Of a stretch of DNA of 64,000 bases, positions 1 through 11,289 are shown one piece after another (position 1 is the first letter of the stretch; every line of letters starts with the position of its first letter). The stretch comes from Oscarella lobularis (Eukaryota > Porifera > Homoscleromorpha > Homosclerophorida > Oscarellidae), in assembly GCF_947507565.1 (NCBI RefSeq), contig NC_089175.1, positions 7,119,733 to 7,183,732 of the forward strand, written 5' to 3'. Position numbers and translations under genes: made by a program. The notes beneath the pieces are model-generated. The model was given only the letters and a program-made list of their open reading frames with translations, was not told the DNA's origin and searched no databases.

Positions 1-3000
1 TTCCTTTATCTACTCTCACGTTCAAAACAGCTGGCACGGAACAAATCGACTGATAGTTCATCAATACCCCCAATGAGCTAGAGCTAGGATACATGCGAAT
101 TCCTGATCCCGTTATGTTTCTGACTGTAGTCCCGTGAAAAGTCAAATTTCGTGTCCTCGGACCATAAAATGATATTCCATCACCCCTCCCTCCATCAACA
201 GTCACTCCCGTAATATTCACTTCTTCGTGAAGGTACTCGAAAGATAAAGCGGTCGACGCAGAATCTTTTATAGTCACGTTTACGAACGTGGGTGACTTCA
301 GTATGGCTCGCACAGAAGGTACTATACTCGTTCTCCATATGCCAGCCCCTTGAATCAATGTATGCTGGAGAACAGACAAAGGCAATGCATGACTGCTTCC
401 TGAAACTAGGACGGTTGACATGGGAGAAAATCGAATTCCTGCCCATCCTCCAAACCCAGCCCATCCTCCTAACTGTCTGTTATTGCCAAGGACAAGCCAA
501 TCATAGCAATAGATATGATATACTTTAAGGCAACGAGTTGAAGCCGAATATTGTCCTGAACTAAAAGTGCAGTGATGAATATCAGTGGCATTCGCCGGAC
601 AGCTGAATCTCGTAATTATAGGAGTTCCCAAAGAAGGATACCATTCCTCATGATAGCGAAGAAAGAAGTACCAGTAATAAAAAGAGCATTGATCGTAGCC
701 AAGCGTTTTACCCGCTAAATCAGCCAGCTTGTTTAAAGAAGGGTAGTCTGTGCTGACATTAGACGGTAGACAAATTGACCGCCACAATTGATCAAAATTA
801 ATTTGTAGCGTCCCACGTTCTTCGCCTTGAGAATAATCTACGACACGAAATTCAATATCATTGCGTTGCCCTCGAGCAATAGATTGTTCACGAAATGTAA
901 CAGGACTAACTGAACTTCCTAGTGATGACATGCTGCCTTCAACTAAAATGCCTGTATTCGCCTTGACTTCAATGACGACGCCAGCTTCAATAGAAAGTGA
1001 ACCTGTTGGAAGAATCGTAACGTCTCTCGTGATAAGGTACGGAGAGCTAGCTGCTGTCAATGTCAGAGAGTCGTTCAATTGACCTCCTACTTCTCCGGAA
1101 GGCGTAACAAAGAGTGGGTACTGTCTAGGATGACTTAATCCTGCGACGTCAGATGGGTCTGCAGAGAGCAGAAAGGGAAAATACTCAATTGTAGCAAAGA
1201 AGCTCGAATCGTCGAAATCAAATATTCTGTTCCGGATGATCAGTTCGTTATCTGTACCCCAATAGTTAAGCGTAAAATTGATTCTGTCCAAGGAGGACAT
1301 CGCTTCGACACCATTGCCAACATCATATGAAGAACATGGATTGTCAAATATGTTGTGATAGACTTCTACGTTGACACTTCTAGTCACTTCAAAAACGCAA
1401 TTAGGCGACGTTGGAGACGATAGTGTTCTATTGAAAACAACGTTATTTTTCAACGTATTATTTCTGAAGAAGGCGACGTTCTGAACTTGAACTCCGCTAT
1501 TGAAGTACGTTTCAGGAGACAACAAAACGATTGACTTTCCCTTGTTACGAACAAAAGTGTTTCCTTCTACAATTATGCGACCCTTGTCATTTGCACTTGA
1601 GTAGGTACTAAGCTCAACAACGATCGAGTCGGATCCAACGTCGTTCTCTTCAAACTTGTTCCCAGACAAAACAGCAGCTTGACCCGTTAGGTGAAACTTT
1701 TGATAGTAATAGAAAGGGCCTCCGTTTTGACTGAACTCGTTGTTTCTCACTCTAACCACCAATCCGTATTGATAATTCACGTTGAAATGCATTGCATAGC
1801 AGCTTTGCTGCGAGGTTCCCACGCGACTAACAACATTTCCCTCAACCGAAATCGCCTTAGTCACTCTCCAGCCGTACGTGTTCGGTTCAGAACTTCGTAG
1901 GTAGAGACCTGCGTAGATGTACCTCCTTCCAGAATCAGTGCGTGATCCGTTGAGAATGTTATTCAACATGGTCATATTACCAGCTCCGTTGCTATACCAG
2001 TAGACACAATAGCGATGGTCACTGACGCGTGATTTAGAGAGTGTCATCAATGAAAAATAGCCATTCAAGTCAATTCCGCGGTTGTAATTGTAATCACGTA
2101 CGCCATATTGAACTACAGAGGTGTCTACCTGAACGAAATAACCGTTTCCTGAGATCTGCATACCACCTTGTCCGTTGTCAATTGCTTTATGTCCTGCAAC
2201 GAGAAGAGATCCAAGAGACCCTTGAACACGAACTCCGTAACCAGAAACTGAGTGAATTGTTGAGCAATTCAGAAGGTTCACTTGTCTTGAGTTCAATCGA
2301 TGACGAGAAACGTACGCTTTGATGTCGCCAGTAAAATATGAATCAAAGTACATCAGCAATTGATGATAATCAGCTGTTATGTCTGCGTTTGATGATTGAC
2401 CGCAACAACTTAAATGCGAGTACCCTGTATCTCCATTCATCAAACGAAGACACCTCCAACCGTTGATCCATAAGCGGTCAAAAGAAACAGACAACCCGTA
2501 ACCAGGTGAAGTCTCCAAAATGCGGTAATAGTTAGTAGATGCTGTAGTAAAGTTAAAGTAGACGCCCTCGTCATCAACAAAATATGACTTTTTGTCACCA
2601 TTCATACTTCCCGAATAACTAAAATCATACGAGGGAACGCTAAGAGTCGGTCGACCAATAGGAAAGGGAATTCTGGTAATACTAATACCGCCTTGAGTAC
2701 AGTTCTCAAAATGGCATCGCGAGCACGTCAGACGGCGAGACGACTGTCCAGTCAAGCCCGTGCCACTGCAGTTGAGAACAGTAACTGCTTCAAAGTAAAT
2801 GTCTGAGTGGATATCATTCAGCTGAATCCCTGATAATCGACTGTCCAAAATTGTGACGTTGGTCATTTTGGCCACTGCTGACGTCGCTCTGATAGCTGCC
2901 ACGTTTGCATCGGGAGTTGAGTTACGAACTGTATCAGGCACAATGCCTGCATTCAAAATCTGAACATTTTGCATCAGACTCGATGTTGAGTAGTTCATCA

Positions 3001-3750
3001 CTCCATATGACGAAGTTGTCACTTTGGCACCCCCACTTTCAAACGTAATTCCGCCCCAAAATCCCACGCTTCCTTCACCGCAGACAACACCAATATCGTC
3101 CGCATGCTTACAGCTGTTATTGTTCCACTTCTGAGCGCGGCAATCCAAAAGAGAATTCTCGACGCCATCGCAGTCAACATTCGAAAGCCCAATGTCTCCC
3201 GTTCCAGCTCCAAATAACTTCGTGCTATAGTTAGATTCTATTGGATCATTGAATCCAAGATGACGGCAAACGACTTTGGCGTTGTTTCGGTTCCAAAAAT
3301 CGTCGCACACCGTTCCCCACTTCATGCTCGACGCATCGTACACTTCGATTCGGCCTTCGCGGGAAGTTGCGCCGCCCACAAGACGCAAAACCGCCGAATT
3401 GACTCCCACAGTCGCGTTGTGACGCATAATGATTATATGATCACGTGAACCCGCTACGGCTTTGAGGGTTCCGTTCACGACAAGACTAACTCGAGCCTGA
3501 AAATTCAAATCCACGCCAGGCTCGATGGTGAGAGTCGTTCCTTTCGACACAGTCAGGTCGCTGGTGACTGCATATGGACTCTTGGCTAACGTCAACAGCG
3601 TATCTGATGAGTACACACCCCCGATCTCCGTTTCATAACTCACTAGGAGAGCAGCTTAAAATAGTCACTGGGTCTAAAAAACTTACAGATTTGAGAAGGA
3701 AAGAGGGTCGCACAAATGCCTGCCACCACGAGGAGCCATGTCAACGCCAT
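1..3750 (-). CDS. Bark beetle/Anakonda-like adhesion protein, copy 1, 5' part (runs off left edge)
   Basis: N-terminal part of a large secreted or membrane mosaic protein, a close paralogue of the gene at 15.3-32.4 kb. The start is the ATG at 3750, which opens a hydrophobic signal sequence ([11 protein letters not shown]...). A 40-50 bp intron follows, then one long open frame that reaches position 1. I translated stretches around 1700 and 2400 and found no stop. In order: a beta-helix-type N-terminus (motif [11 protein letters not shown]), an SRCR domain (about 3060-3400, with GTVCDD and VVCRHLGF), many parallel beta-helix repeats, and the start of a second SRCR block (about 470-860). A 5'UTR intron lies at 3785-3890 (donor GTAAGTG, acceptor TTTTTTTCCAG), so transcription starts upstream of 3891. 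In Drosophila the relative Anakonda/Bark acts at tricellular junctions; a junctional or adhesive role here is inference. Confidence 0.8.
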
Positions 3751-4239
3751 GGATCCCTGAAGATAGCTCCTCTCGAATAAAGCTCTGGAAAAAAACATTG
3801 GGCATTACGAAAAATAGGCGAACGACTCTACACAGTGCATGCAAAGGGAAGTCAAAGTTCTATCTATGCTCTCTCGGTGCGTACACTTACCAAACGGCTT
3901 TCAAAGACGACTAAAGATGCACTGCCTCGGCACCAGATGCGAGCTGTCACACAAGATGCGAGCGTGCGTGCAAGAGAGTGCGCGGGCTCCCCACGCAGTA
4001 TGCAACATCCCTCTTTCCTTGCACGAGAGTGCAAAAGACAATCGAAAGTGCGTTTTCGACGACAACTTCACACAAAGGCAATAGATCTGCACAGATGCAT
4101 CCCTAGGAATCAAAGAAAAAAGGTCAATCACTCTAATGTACGCAGAAGAATCCCTTAGAATAAGGCGACCTAATATAAAAGATAACGGAAGGGGCCCCAT
4201 GCAGCTCTCTTATATATACGCCGGCCATTCCCGTCAACT

Positions 4240-4555
4240 CTACTTTTTATGAGCGAGTGGCGTTCCATGCGCCTGGACTACAAGCGCCGCTCGCGCGCAA
4301 CGAGTTAGAGACACTTGCTCCCCATAAATGGGCGTTCCCGTCAACTCTACTTTCTATGCGCAAGTGGCGTTCCATGCGCCTGGACTGCAAAGCGCCGCTC
4401 GCGCGCAACGAGTTAGAGACACTTGCACCCCATAAATGGGCGTTCCCGTCAACTCTACTTTTATGCACGAGTGGCGTTCCATGCGCCTGAACCGCAAGCG
4501 CCGCTCGCGCGCAACGAGTTGCAGGCACCTGTAGGTCAAAAATTTGAATGAATAC
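4240..4555. repeat. ~106-bp GC-rich minisatellite, 3 copies
   Basis: Three tandem units, with the core GTGGCGTTCCATGCGCC beginning at about 4257, 4363 and 4471. Each unit also carries CGCTCGCGCGCAACGAGTT. It lies just upstream of the 5' end of bark-like copy 1. The duplicate locus at 32885-33490 has six units. It is open in several frames, which is why long repetitive ORFs appear here, but I see no sign of real coding. Confidence 0.9.
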
Positions 4556-4664
4556 GAAACCACGCGCCGAGATTGGCGAAACAACCATGTTCGTACCGAG
4601 CGGTAATTTTAATACTTTAGTTAACAGGCACTACTGTTCCTAACTGTTACCTATCTCAGGGCCT

Positions 4665-5190
4665 TTTGCTTGAATATTGCAATACTAATTTTAAAGGGAA
4701 AGGCCGACTAATATGCCATAAATTTTGCAATCACAATTGCAAAAAGAAAGGCCGAAAAATCTGCAATAATTTTTGCAATAATATTTTCCAAGGGTAGGGC
4801 CAAAAATCTGTCATAACTATTGCAATAATCAGTTAAAGCAATAGTAATGTCAAAGGGGAAGGCCCAACTCATCTACCGCAAATATTGCACTAATAATTGC
4901 AAAGGGAAATGCTATTCATCTTCAACGATTTTAATTATTGCAAAGGGAGGAACCGACTCATCTGCAACAAAGGGAGGAACCGACTTATCTGCAATAATTT
5001 AAAAAAAAACAATAGCAAAGGAAAGGCCAAAAAGATCTGCAATAATTATTGCAATAATTATTGCAAAGAGAAAGGCCGAAAAATCTGCAATAACCATTGT
5101 AATATTTACTATAGCAAGAAACTCGTCTGCTCATCTGCAATAATCATTGCAATAATTATTGCAAGGAACGGGCCGACTCATATATTTTAC
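4665..5190. repeat. AT-rich array of palindromic TTGCAATAATTATTGCAA motifs
   Basis: Degenerate tandem units of roughly 40-60 bp, each made of a purine-rich piece (AAAGGGAAAGGCCGA) and one or more copies of the perfect palindrome TTGCAATAATTATTGCAA. A counterpart lies at 33640-34070. No coding signal. The TTGCAAT half-sites resemble C/EBP-type sites; any regulatory meaning is inference. Confidence 0.8.
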
Positions 5191-5460
5191 TAGAAGATCA
5201 CAGGCACATCTGTGGAAATAGAAATTACTCGTGCACCTGTGCCCTAAGAATCAGTGTGGACCCTTTCTACATTTTCTAGCTATGGGCAATCAAAGCTAAG
5301 CCTTACCTATGCTCTTGTCTGAATGTCAACTGTCTTGATGTCAGTTGTGGCGAGATTGATGCCAAAGCCTTCAGAAAAAAATTAGTCTACGCGAATTCGA
5401 TAAATAGTTTGTTCTGATGCACCTTCTTGTTCATTCAGTTAGAGGAGAGACTATTCATGC

Positions 5461-5495
5461 ACTCTCTCCCTCCCTCTCTCTCTCTCTCTCTCTAG
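5461..5495. repeat. CT-rich microsatellite
   Basis: A run of (CT)n with interruptions, followed by CTAGCTCTCTAGTTCG. A shorter version occurs at about 34350-34376 in copy B. Confidence 0.85.
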
Positions 5496-5787
5496 CTCTC
5501 TAGTTCGTCCTTTGGAGGCCATGTTTTTCCTTTCCCGACGCCGTAGGATCTTCGTCGTTTTCCGCTTTCTTCTCTTTGTCGCTTGGCGCGCCCGTTTGGC
5601 GTCGATCCTAGCTCCCTCGTCCAAAGACGATTCCGGGTCTGCGGTTTTTGCTCAACGGCGATGCTTTAATTCGTCCGTTGCTTCTGCTTGGGTTCTAAAC
5701 GCGTAAAGGCGTTCCATTGCTTTTTTCACGCGACCGCGTACGATAGTGCGCGCTAGGCGCATGAAGGACACGCGCCAAATTTAAGCT

Positions 5788-5831
5788 TGTACGTATTGCT
5801 CGTACTATTTTAAGTCCGAGCAATACGTACA
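5788..5831. other. Perfect 15-bp inverted repeat (hairpin)
   Basis: The arm GTACGTATTGCTCG at 5789-5802 pairs with CGAGCAATACGTAC at 5817-5830, plus one extra pair outside and a short inner ACT/AGT stem. In copy B (about 34675-34705) the left arm has been lost, so the hairpin exists only here. Confidence 0.7.
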
Positions 5832-6600
5832 GTGTAGGAAAAAGAAAAAAAAGAAAACATACGATCATTTGAAAGGCAGAAAAATTTTCAAGGTAATAAA
5901 AATAAAAAATTCATATTAAATATTTCCATAAATACAAATTATATTCCTCCCTTGCTCTGATGATTCGTCGCGTTCGTTCTAAAAGAAAAGAATATTAATT
6001 AGCAACATCCCCGCAATGCTATTCATAACTTCCTTACCTATATAATTTTCCTTCGAGCTGACGTCATTGCCAAGTCACCACCCCTGTTTGCAGTTGCAGT
6101 TGCCGTTGCCTTGGTCATCGTCGCCGCTGCTATTCTCATTCAAATTTCCAGCTCACCATTTTTGATTATCGAAACCGAAAAATAACACAAAAAATTGCTT
6201 AGACAGTGCAACATAGAGCAAATTTATAATAAAGTTTATAGTAACTATGGGCCAATTTTTAAAATATGATTTTAATATATTATTTTATTTAACCCCGTGG
6301 ACTCTAGCTTTTCTATACTCTGCCTAACTGCTTTTCTACCTATCTATCCTATCCTAGATGTTTCCTAGCATCCTATCAACCTAGCTTCATCTCCCTTTAT
6401 CTTGCTTTAATTAAATTATTATTATTAAGTATTTGGCCCTCACTATAAAGTTAAAATGAATTTAAACATATTTCACCTGAAATTTTGATGAAGTACTTCA
6501 ACTTTTCTTTCTTCATCAACTTTCTAAAGGAATAAAGCAAATATATTTCAATGTGTATATGCCAATTCATAAGCAATAATTCAATAAAAAATCTACTTAC
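5832..6600. other. AT-rich spacer, no supported gene
   Basis: Low-complexity AT-rich DNA, mostly conserved in copy B at about 34680-35450. A short plus-strand frame near 6090-6185 would encode a very hydrophobic stretch (AVAVAVALVIVAAA). Copy B keeps a similar hydrophobic frame, but I cannot attach it to a gene. Confidence 0.4.
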
Positions 6601-6609
6601 AAGTGAAGA

Positions 6610-8040
6610 CGGCGTTGAGTTATGTCCTTCGTTCATCTTCTTGATCCATCCTCTTGAAATTCAATGATCGTCGGAGAGGGATGAAAGGGGGGCATTTGGT
6701 AACTGCAAAATATATATCTATTTTTAGCAAGTGTTAAAAAGTGAGGTATTTTATTACCTGGCAAATGACGGCTTCTGTCCAGATAGATTGACGGGAGATA
6801 AAAAGGAAGGCTTCCAACAATCGCAGACTAGCCATAACTCCCTCTGGGGAGTTACGATACTACAGGCAATAAAGGTATACACGTACCTCGTCTGTAAAAG
6901 ATAACATACTTACTTCATCCTTTGGCTAGTTGGCAAAAAAAACAACGGCCCAGTGACGTAGATTAGCCGTTGTTCTTGGGATGAAATAGGCGTCTTTTAG
7001 GCCACACTTCGGCCTTGAACTCCATTTATCCTGCACGCAAACGAGTTATTTAGTACTGATAAATAGTAAAACATTGTAAGCATACCCATTAGGCCTGGCT
7101 TGCCCTCAAACAAACAAAAGCTTTAGAGAGAAAGTGCGCGCTTCTCGCCAGGCCGGGCTTTTTCACACGCAAACACATTATCTAGGAAAGAAAAGCCTGA
7201 AAGAGTTCCAGAACTATTTACTAAAACACTCACCGGGATTTGCTGTGTGAAATCGGTTCAAGCCACTTGTGGGCTCAAGAACCACACTACAAAAAGAAAT
7301 TATTAAATAAATAATTATAAACATTCTTTAATTAACTTACCAGATGGACCCGTTTGCACAGAATTTCTTCGTCTTCGTCTTGCTGTAGTCGCCCACTTCA
7401 TACTTCTCCTCACATCTAAATCAGTTAAATTATTAAAAATTTTTAATTTAAGTAATTCTGCCACGAGTTTGTGATTCTTTATTACGTGATGATGACCGTT
7501 GCACGTGATTCGTCGTTCTTCGTCCCTCTAGACGTCTTCTTAGCCCCGTACCCAGGCCCTTGTCTTTGTTCCGTATAGGAGACAGACCCTGGACACGGGG
7601 CTAAGACCCTCTGAGGTCATCGCCTCTCGCCCTCTACAAATACAATTATTTGTATTGATAGTTTAATTACAGCTACAATCAATTAGTAATTTGAAACCTG
7701 TAGACGAATCTTCATCAGCAGCAACTAGAAATATTTAGACGGTAAAAGGAATTAGGGCTGCTTACCGAGCCAGTTCCCACCGGGGAAAGCAAAAAACCTT
7801 GCCTTAGCCGTATCACACCGTGACATTTTACCGGGAAAACCGTAAACTAGACCGTGCAGTGCTGAAGAACTGACAGGGGATACAGAAAATGAACCCACCA
7901 CATCGCGGCGCGACGTTCCAACAGGGAAGGGAAAGGGTGAACGATTAAAATCAGACGGGGAAAGGGTGTCGGTGCACCAACACCGTAACAAGTAAATAAG
8001 AGTATAGTATAGCTAGCTACGACACTGTACCGCAGTGCCA
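6610..8040 (-). pseudogene. Sushi(CCP)-like spliced gene or decaying gene, copy A
   Basis: Several minus-strand segments have splice sites at the same places in both duplicated copies. Reading down from 8040: a hydrophobic leader-like exon with no clear ATG, ending near 7765 with donor GTAAGC; an exon at 7341-7415 with a half-CCP pattern (C, YEVGDY, FCANGS); a short exon near 7240-7290; an exon near 7085-7160; an exon near 6930-7020 with W...P-C...IP (DKWSSRP, FIPRTT); an exon near 6770-6865; and one near 6610-6705. The C..Y.VGDY..F.C.NGS..W...P.C..IP order is that of a complement control (sushi) domain split by introns. Copy A has frame disruptions relative to copy B (a stop after WAVVFFAN), so it may be dead. 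The family assignment rests on spacing of Cys, Trp and Gly only. Confidence 0.3.
7531..7617. ncRNA. Conserved hairpin, candidate structured RNA
   Basis: Arms CTTAGCCCCGTACCCAGG (7539-7556) and CCTGGACACGGGGCTAAG (7588-7605) pair at 16 of 18 positions. An inner TGTCT/AGACA stem (7561-7565 with 7580-7584) leaves a loop of about 14 nt. The structure is kept in copy B at about 36405-36475. It falls between two candidate exons, so it would be intronic. No RNA class is recognised. Confidence 0.35.
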
Positions 8041-8256
8041 AAAAGAAAGGAAGTTGAAAGTGGGCCCCTTTATATAAAGCATTTGTATCCCAATAATTAT
8101 TGCATTTTTATTAGTTAATTAATAACCCTGGTGAATACTTAAACTAAACCCCGTATCTTTACCCCGTTTTTCCCTCCCCTCCTTCCCCTCCTTCCCACCA
8201 CAAAAAAACCTCCCGCCCTTCCCTCTCCCCATTTCCACCCCAACCTGTTTTCCTAT

Positions 8257-8265
8257 CCCCCCCCC

Positions 8266-8296
<31 letters not shown>

Positions 8297-8299
8297 ACA
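8257..8299. repeat. Poly-C tract (26 C) plus (AC)n
   Basis: Twenty-six consecutive C residues followed by about eight AC repeats. The matching place in copy B (about 37130-37150) has only CCCATCCCCAC, so this expansion is specific to copy A, or a sequencing artefact. Confidence 0.9.
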
Positions 8300-8439
8300 T
8301 TGAAAAACGACAATACGGAACCCAACACTTAGCTGGCATATTTAACAGAATCTACACCCATAGTATCTGATATCTCACAATCCATTGGACCCAAATGAAA
8401 ATCTACTATGATACAGAGAGACCTAGTACATTACTTTTT

Positions 8440-9340
8440 TCAAAGGCAAGTCAGTTGAATGATTTCATTAAAGAAATTAAAACCTAGAATACCTAGAAGT
8501 GGACATATTGCATGACGTTCCTAAACTAAACTAAAACCTAGTAATGGGCTAAAAAATTAAAGCCTAGTGTAAATCGTAAATATTGGAATTGGAAATCTAG
8601 TACATTACGTTCCTACTCTAAACATCTAGTACATTACTTTCCTAAAAGTCGGATTGGTCTAAACTATTAAAACCTAGAGTACCTAAATAAAATATGAAAT
8701 GGAGACCTAGTATATTACGTTCCCATTCTAAACACCTAGTACATTAATTTCCTAAAAGTCAGATTAGTCACGTGGTTTAAACGATTAAAACCTAGAGTAC
8801 CTCATTAATTAAAAGTGAAAATGGAGACCTAGTATATTACGTCCCTATTCTAAAAACCTAGTACATTACTTTCCTAAAAGTCGGGTTAGTCACGTGGTTT
8901 AAATTATTAAAACATAAAGTTCCTTATTAAAATTGGAAATGGAGACCTAGTATATTACATTCCTACTCTAAAAACCTAGTACATTACTTTCCTAAAAGTC
9001 GGATTAGTCACGTGGTTTAAACTATTAAACCTAGAGTACCTTGTTAAAATTGGAAATGGAAACCTAGTATACTACGTTCCTAGTCTAAAAACCTAGTATA
9101 TTACTTTTCTAAAAAACAGATTAGTCACGTGGTTTAATTAAATACCTAAAAGACGGATTAGATACAATTTTACCCTAAAATGCAAATTAGGTACGTAATT
9201 AAAACCTAAAGGACGGATTAGCTACGTGGTTTAAAAATTTAAAACCTAGAGTACCTCAATACTCCATTGATCTAAAATACGAATTTAGCACGTGGTTTAA
9301 ACAATTAAAACCTAGAGTACCTCATTAATCCATTGACCTA
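8440..9340. repeat. ~120-bp tandem array with CACGTG E-boxes
   Basis: Repeated units built from CCTAGTACATTACTTTCC, then GTCACGTGGTTTAAA, then TTAAAACCTAGAGTACCT and ATTGGAAATGGAGACC. The GTCACGTGG core recurs near 8767, 8889, 9007 and 9124, with two diverged copies near 9218 and 9288. The array is matched at 37330-38130. No coding potential. Confidence 0.85.
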
Positions 9341-9890
9341 GATAATTATCCTACAATCTATAATCAACCTAGATTACCTCAGAAATCCACTGAAAAATGG
9401 TCTAATGTGGGTGGCGGCTGCCAGCTACAGCTTAGGGGTCAGGCCTAACTAAACTGCAACCTATCTCCTGCTCTCTCACCTTAGAGCCAATTGGGAAACG
9501 CCCTACCTACTGACAGCCGCCCTAAACCTTAATGCAAGGGATGCGTGGACCCGTGCATGACTATCGTAGTGATGCATACGCCAAGGGTAGCTGCGCGCCG
9601 GCGCAGATTAATGATGCAGTCCCCACTACGTTCTCTGCCACGCACATAATTGTAAATATTTATATTCAGATCTTTAATTTGATTAGTGATGTTAATATTA
9701 ATTTTCTATTTTTCACGGAAGCGTACATGTGCGCTGGGACAAATATTTCCTCTAAGGCGTACATGTGGTAAGAGTGTGAAGGATTAAGCGTCATGCTGTT
9801 AACCGCCGCTGTCAGGCACATGAGTGCCCTCCCGTCCCCTGATGCGCTACGACTCGGGCCCTCGAACGGCGGCAACGTGCAGTTTGCTTA

Positions 9891-10065
9891 CATGTGACGT
9901 CACAGAGAACCCCGCCCTTACGTGTGCGCCTACACCACAGGGGACCCGTATATTACGCACAAAACCTCAGAGGCGTGTCTTCCCTTGTCACATCTTCGTC
10001 TACGTCACGACTTCGTCTACGTCACGACTTCGTCTACGTCAGATCTTCGTCACGTCACATCGCAT
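9891..10065. promoter_or_regulatory. CRE-like palindrome and CTTCGTCTACGTCACGA tandem repeat
   Basis: A full CRE palindrome (TGACGTCA) lies at about 9895-9903. From about 9985 to 10065 a 17-bp unit CTTCGTCTACGTCACGA is repeated in tandem, each with a TACGTCA half-site. Copy B (38690-38845) has the palindrome but about one unit fewer. TGACGTCA is the known CREB/ATF site; its use here is inferred. Confidence 0.4.
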
Positions 10066-10980
10066 CCGGTTTCCTTGGCATGTGCGGCAGGCGTTTGACA
10101 GCTGCAAAGGAAACGGGATATTCAATTACGCACGTCCAAATGACAATTCCGAGTCGTTTTACTTACGAGCGACGAGCGACGATGTAGCCGAGTCCAAATA
10201 TGTCCGACGCGCGTTGATCGTTCGCACAGCACAACGATCTACGAAAAAAAGGAGCGATTAGTCGATTGTGACGCGACACGCGACGCGATTTACCGTCGCG
10301 CGGCCACGCGGCGTCCTTCTTCTTTCGTCCGGGGCGCAGTCCTTCGCAAATGACTGCACGGGGACTCGCTGCAACGAGAGAAAGGCGCGCAATTAGCTCG
10401 ATTCGTTACGAAACCGCGTCATTTAGCGTCACTTACCGGCCGACTCCGCTATCCCCTCCGCTCTTTGATTGGCTTTGGAGGCTCGCCTCGCGGCGAGAAG
10501 CCTCTTCTCGGCGTGCCCCGGCGATTGAAGTAACGTTGGCGTGGCGTGGCGCCTGTTTTGCGAGAGAGCGGACCAGACTGCGTCCGCTCTGTTGATCGCT
10601 TTAGCCGAGAATGACGCTGCGATCACGCGCAAATAGCGAATAAGAGAGGGTGCGAACTCGCGTGAATCGTGGGAACAGGTGACCTTTTATGGAGTTGTGA
10701 AGCTCACGTGATGGCGCTCCTGGTCTAAATCCGAGGCGCGTGCGAGAGCGCCGCGAACGCGCGTGCAAGAACGCCGCGCGCGCGAAGCGTCCGCTCTCGT
10801 CGATTCTCAAGCGGAGACAAGTGAGTGGTCGCACAAGCAGACCAAGGGAGTGCCTCCTGTTGTCAGAGAAAGTGTGAAAACTCATAGATAAAGAACGCGT
10901 GAATTCTGCTGCACCGTAGTCGCGTGACCTCACGTGAAAGCTGCGTGGATGGACGGGACATCTTTTCGTCATTATTCTCC
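10066..10980. other. GC-rich, CpG-dense conserved block; promoter-like
   Basis: Strong rise in G+C and CpG relative to both flanks, kept almost base for base at 38860-39760. It holds an inverted CCAAT box (GATTGG, about 10466) and CGCCTCGCGGCGAGAAG-type inverted repeats. ORFs on both strands are long only because stops are rare in GC-rich DNA. I cannot assign the gene it would serve. Confidence 0.35.
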
Positions 10981-11289
10981 ATGGTTACGTTTCATCTCGG
11001 CAAACAGAAATTGATAGCACATACAAATAAAATATCAAATGCAGCCAATATAAAAAAATGAAAGTAGAATACGTGCAGATGTCTTTGTCCAATTTTCCGT
11101 TTTAAATACCAAATGTAATGATTGTACAAAAAATCAAGAGTGCACTGTCAGAGTCTGACTGAGGCACATGGCCTTTCCTCATCCAAAATCAGCTACAACA
11201 AGAGACTCATCCCCCTAAAAGAACGACCCTCCTGTGGCTTTCTAATCAAACTTTTAGATTTCTTACGTGTACATTTTTTCTGATGTCTG

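Noticed and set aside
4897-5193. Plus-strand ORF rich in CNN repeats
   Set aside because: Reads through the AT-rich palindromic array; no coding evidence.
8119-8328. Minus-strand ORF with a glycine run
   Set aside because: Translation of the poly-C tract; absent in copy B.
9824-10261. 145-codon plus-strand ORF
   Set aside because: Spans the CRE-like tandem repeat; copy B breaks the frame and the composition is low complexity.
10601-10972. 123-codon minus-strand ORF in GC-rich DNA
   Set aside because: Stop codons are rare in this GC-rich block on both strands; copy B changes the frame with indels.
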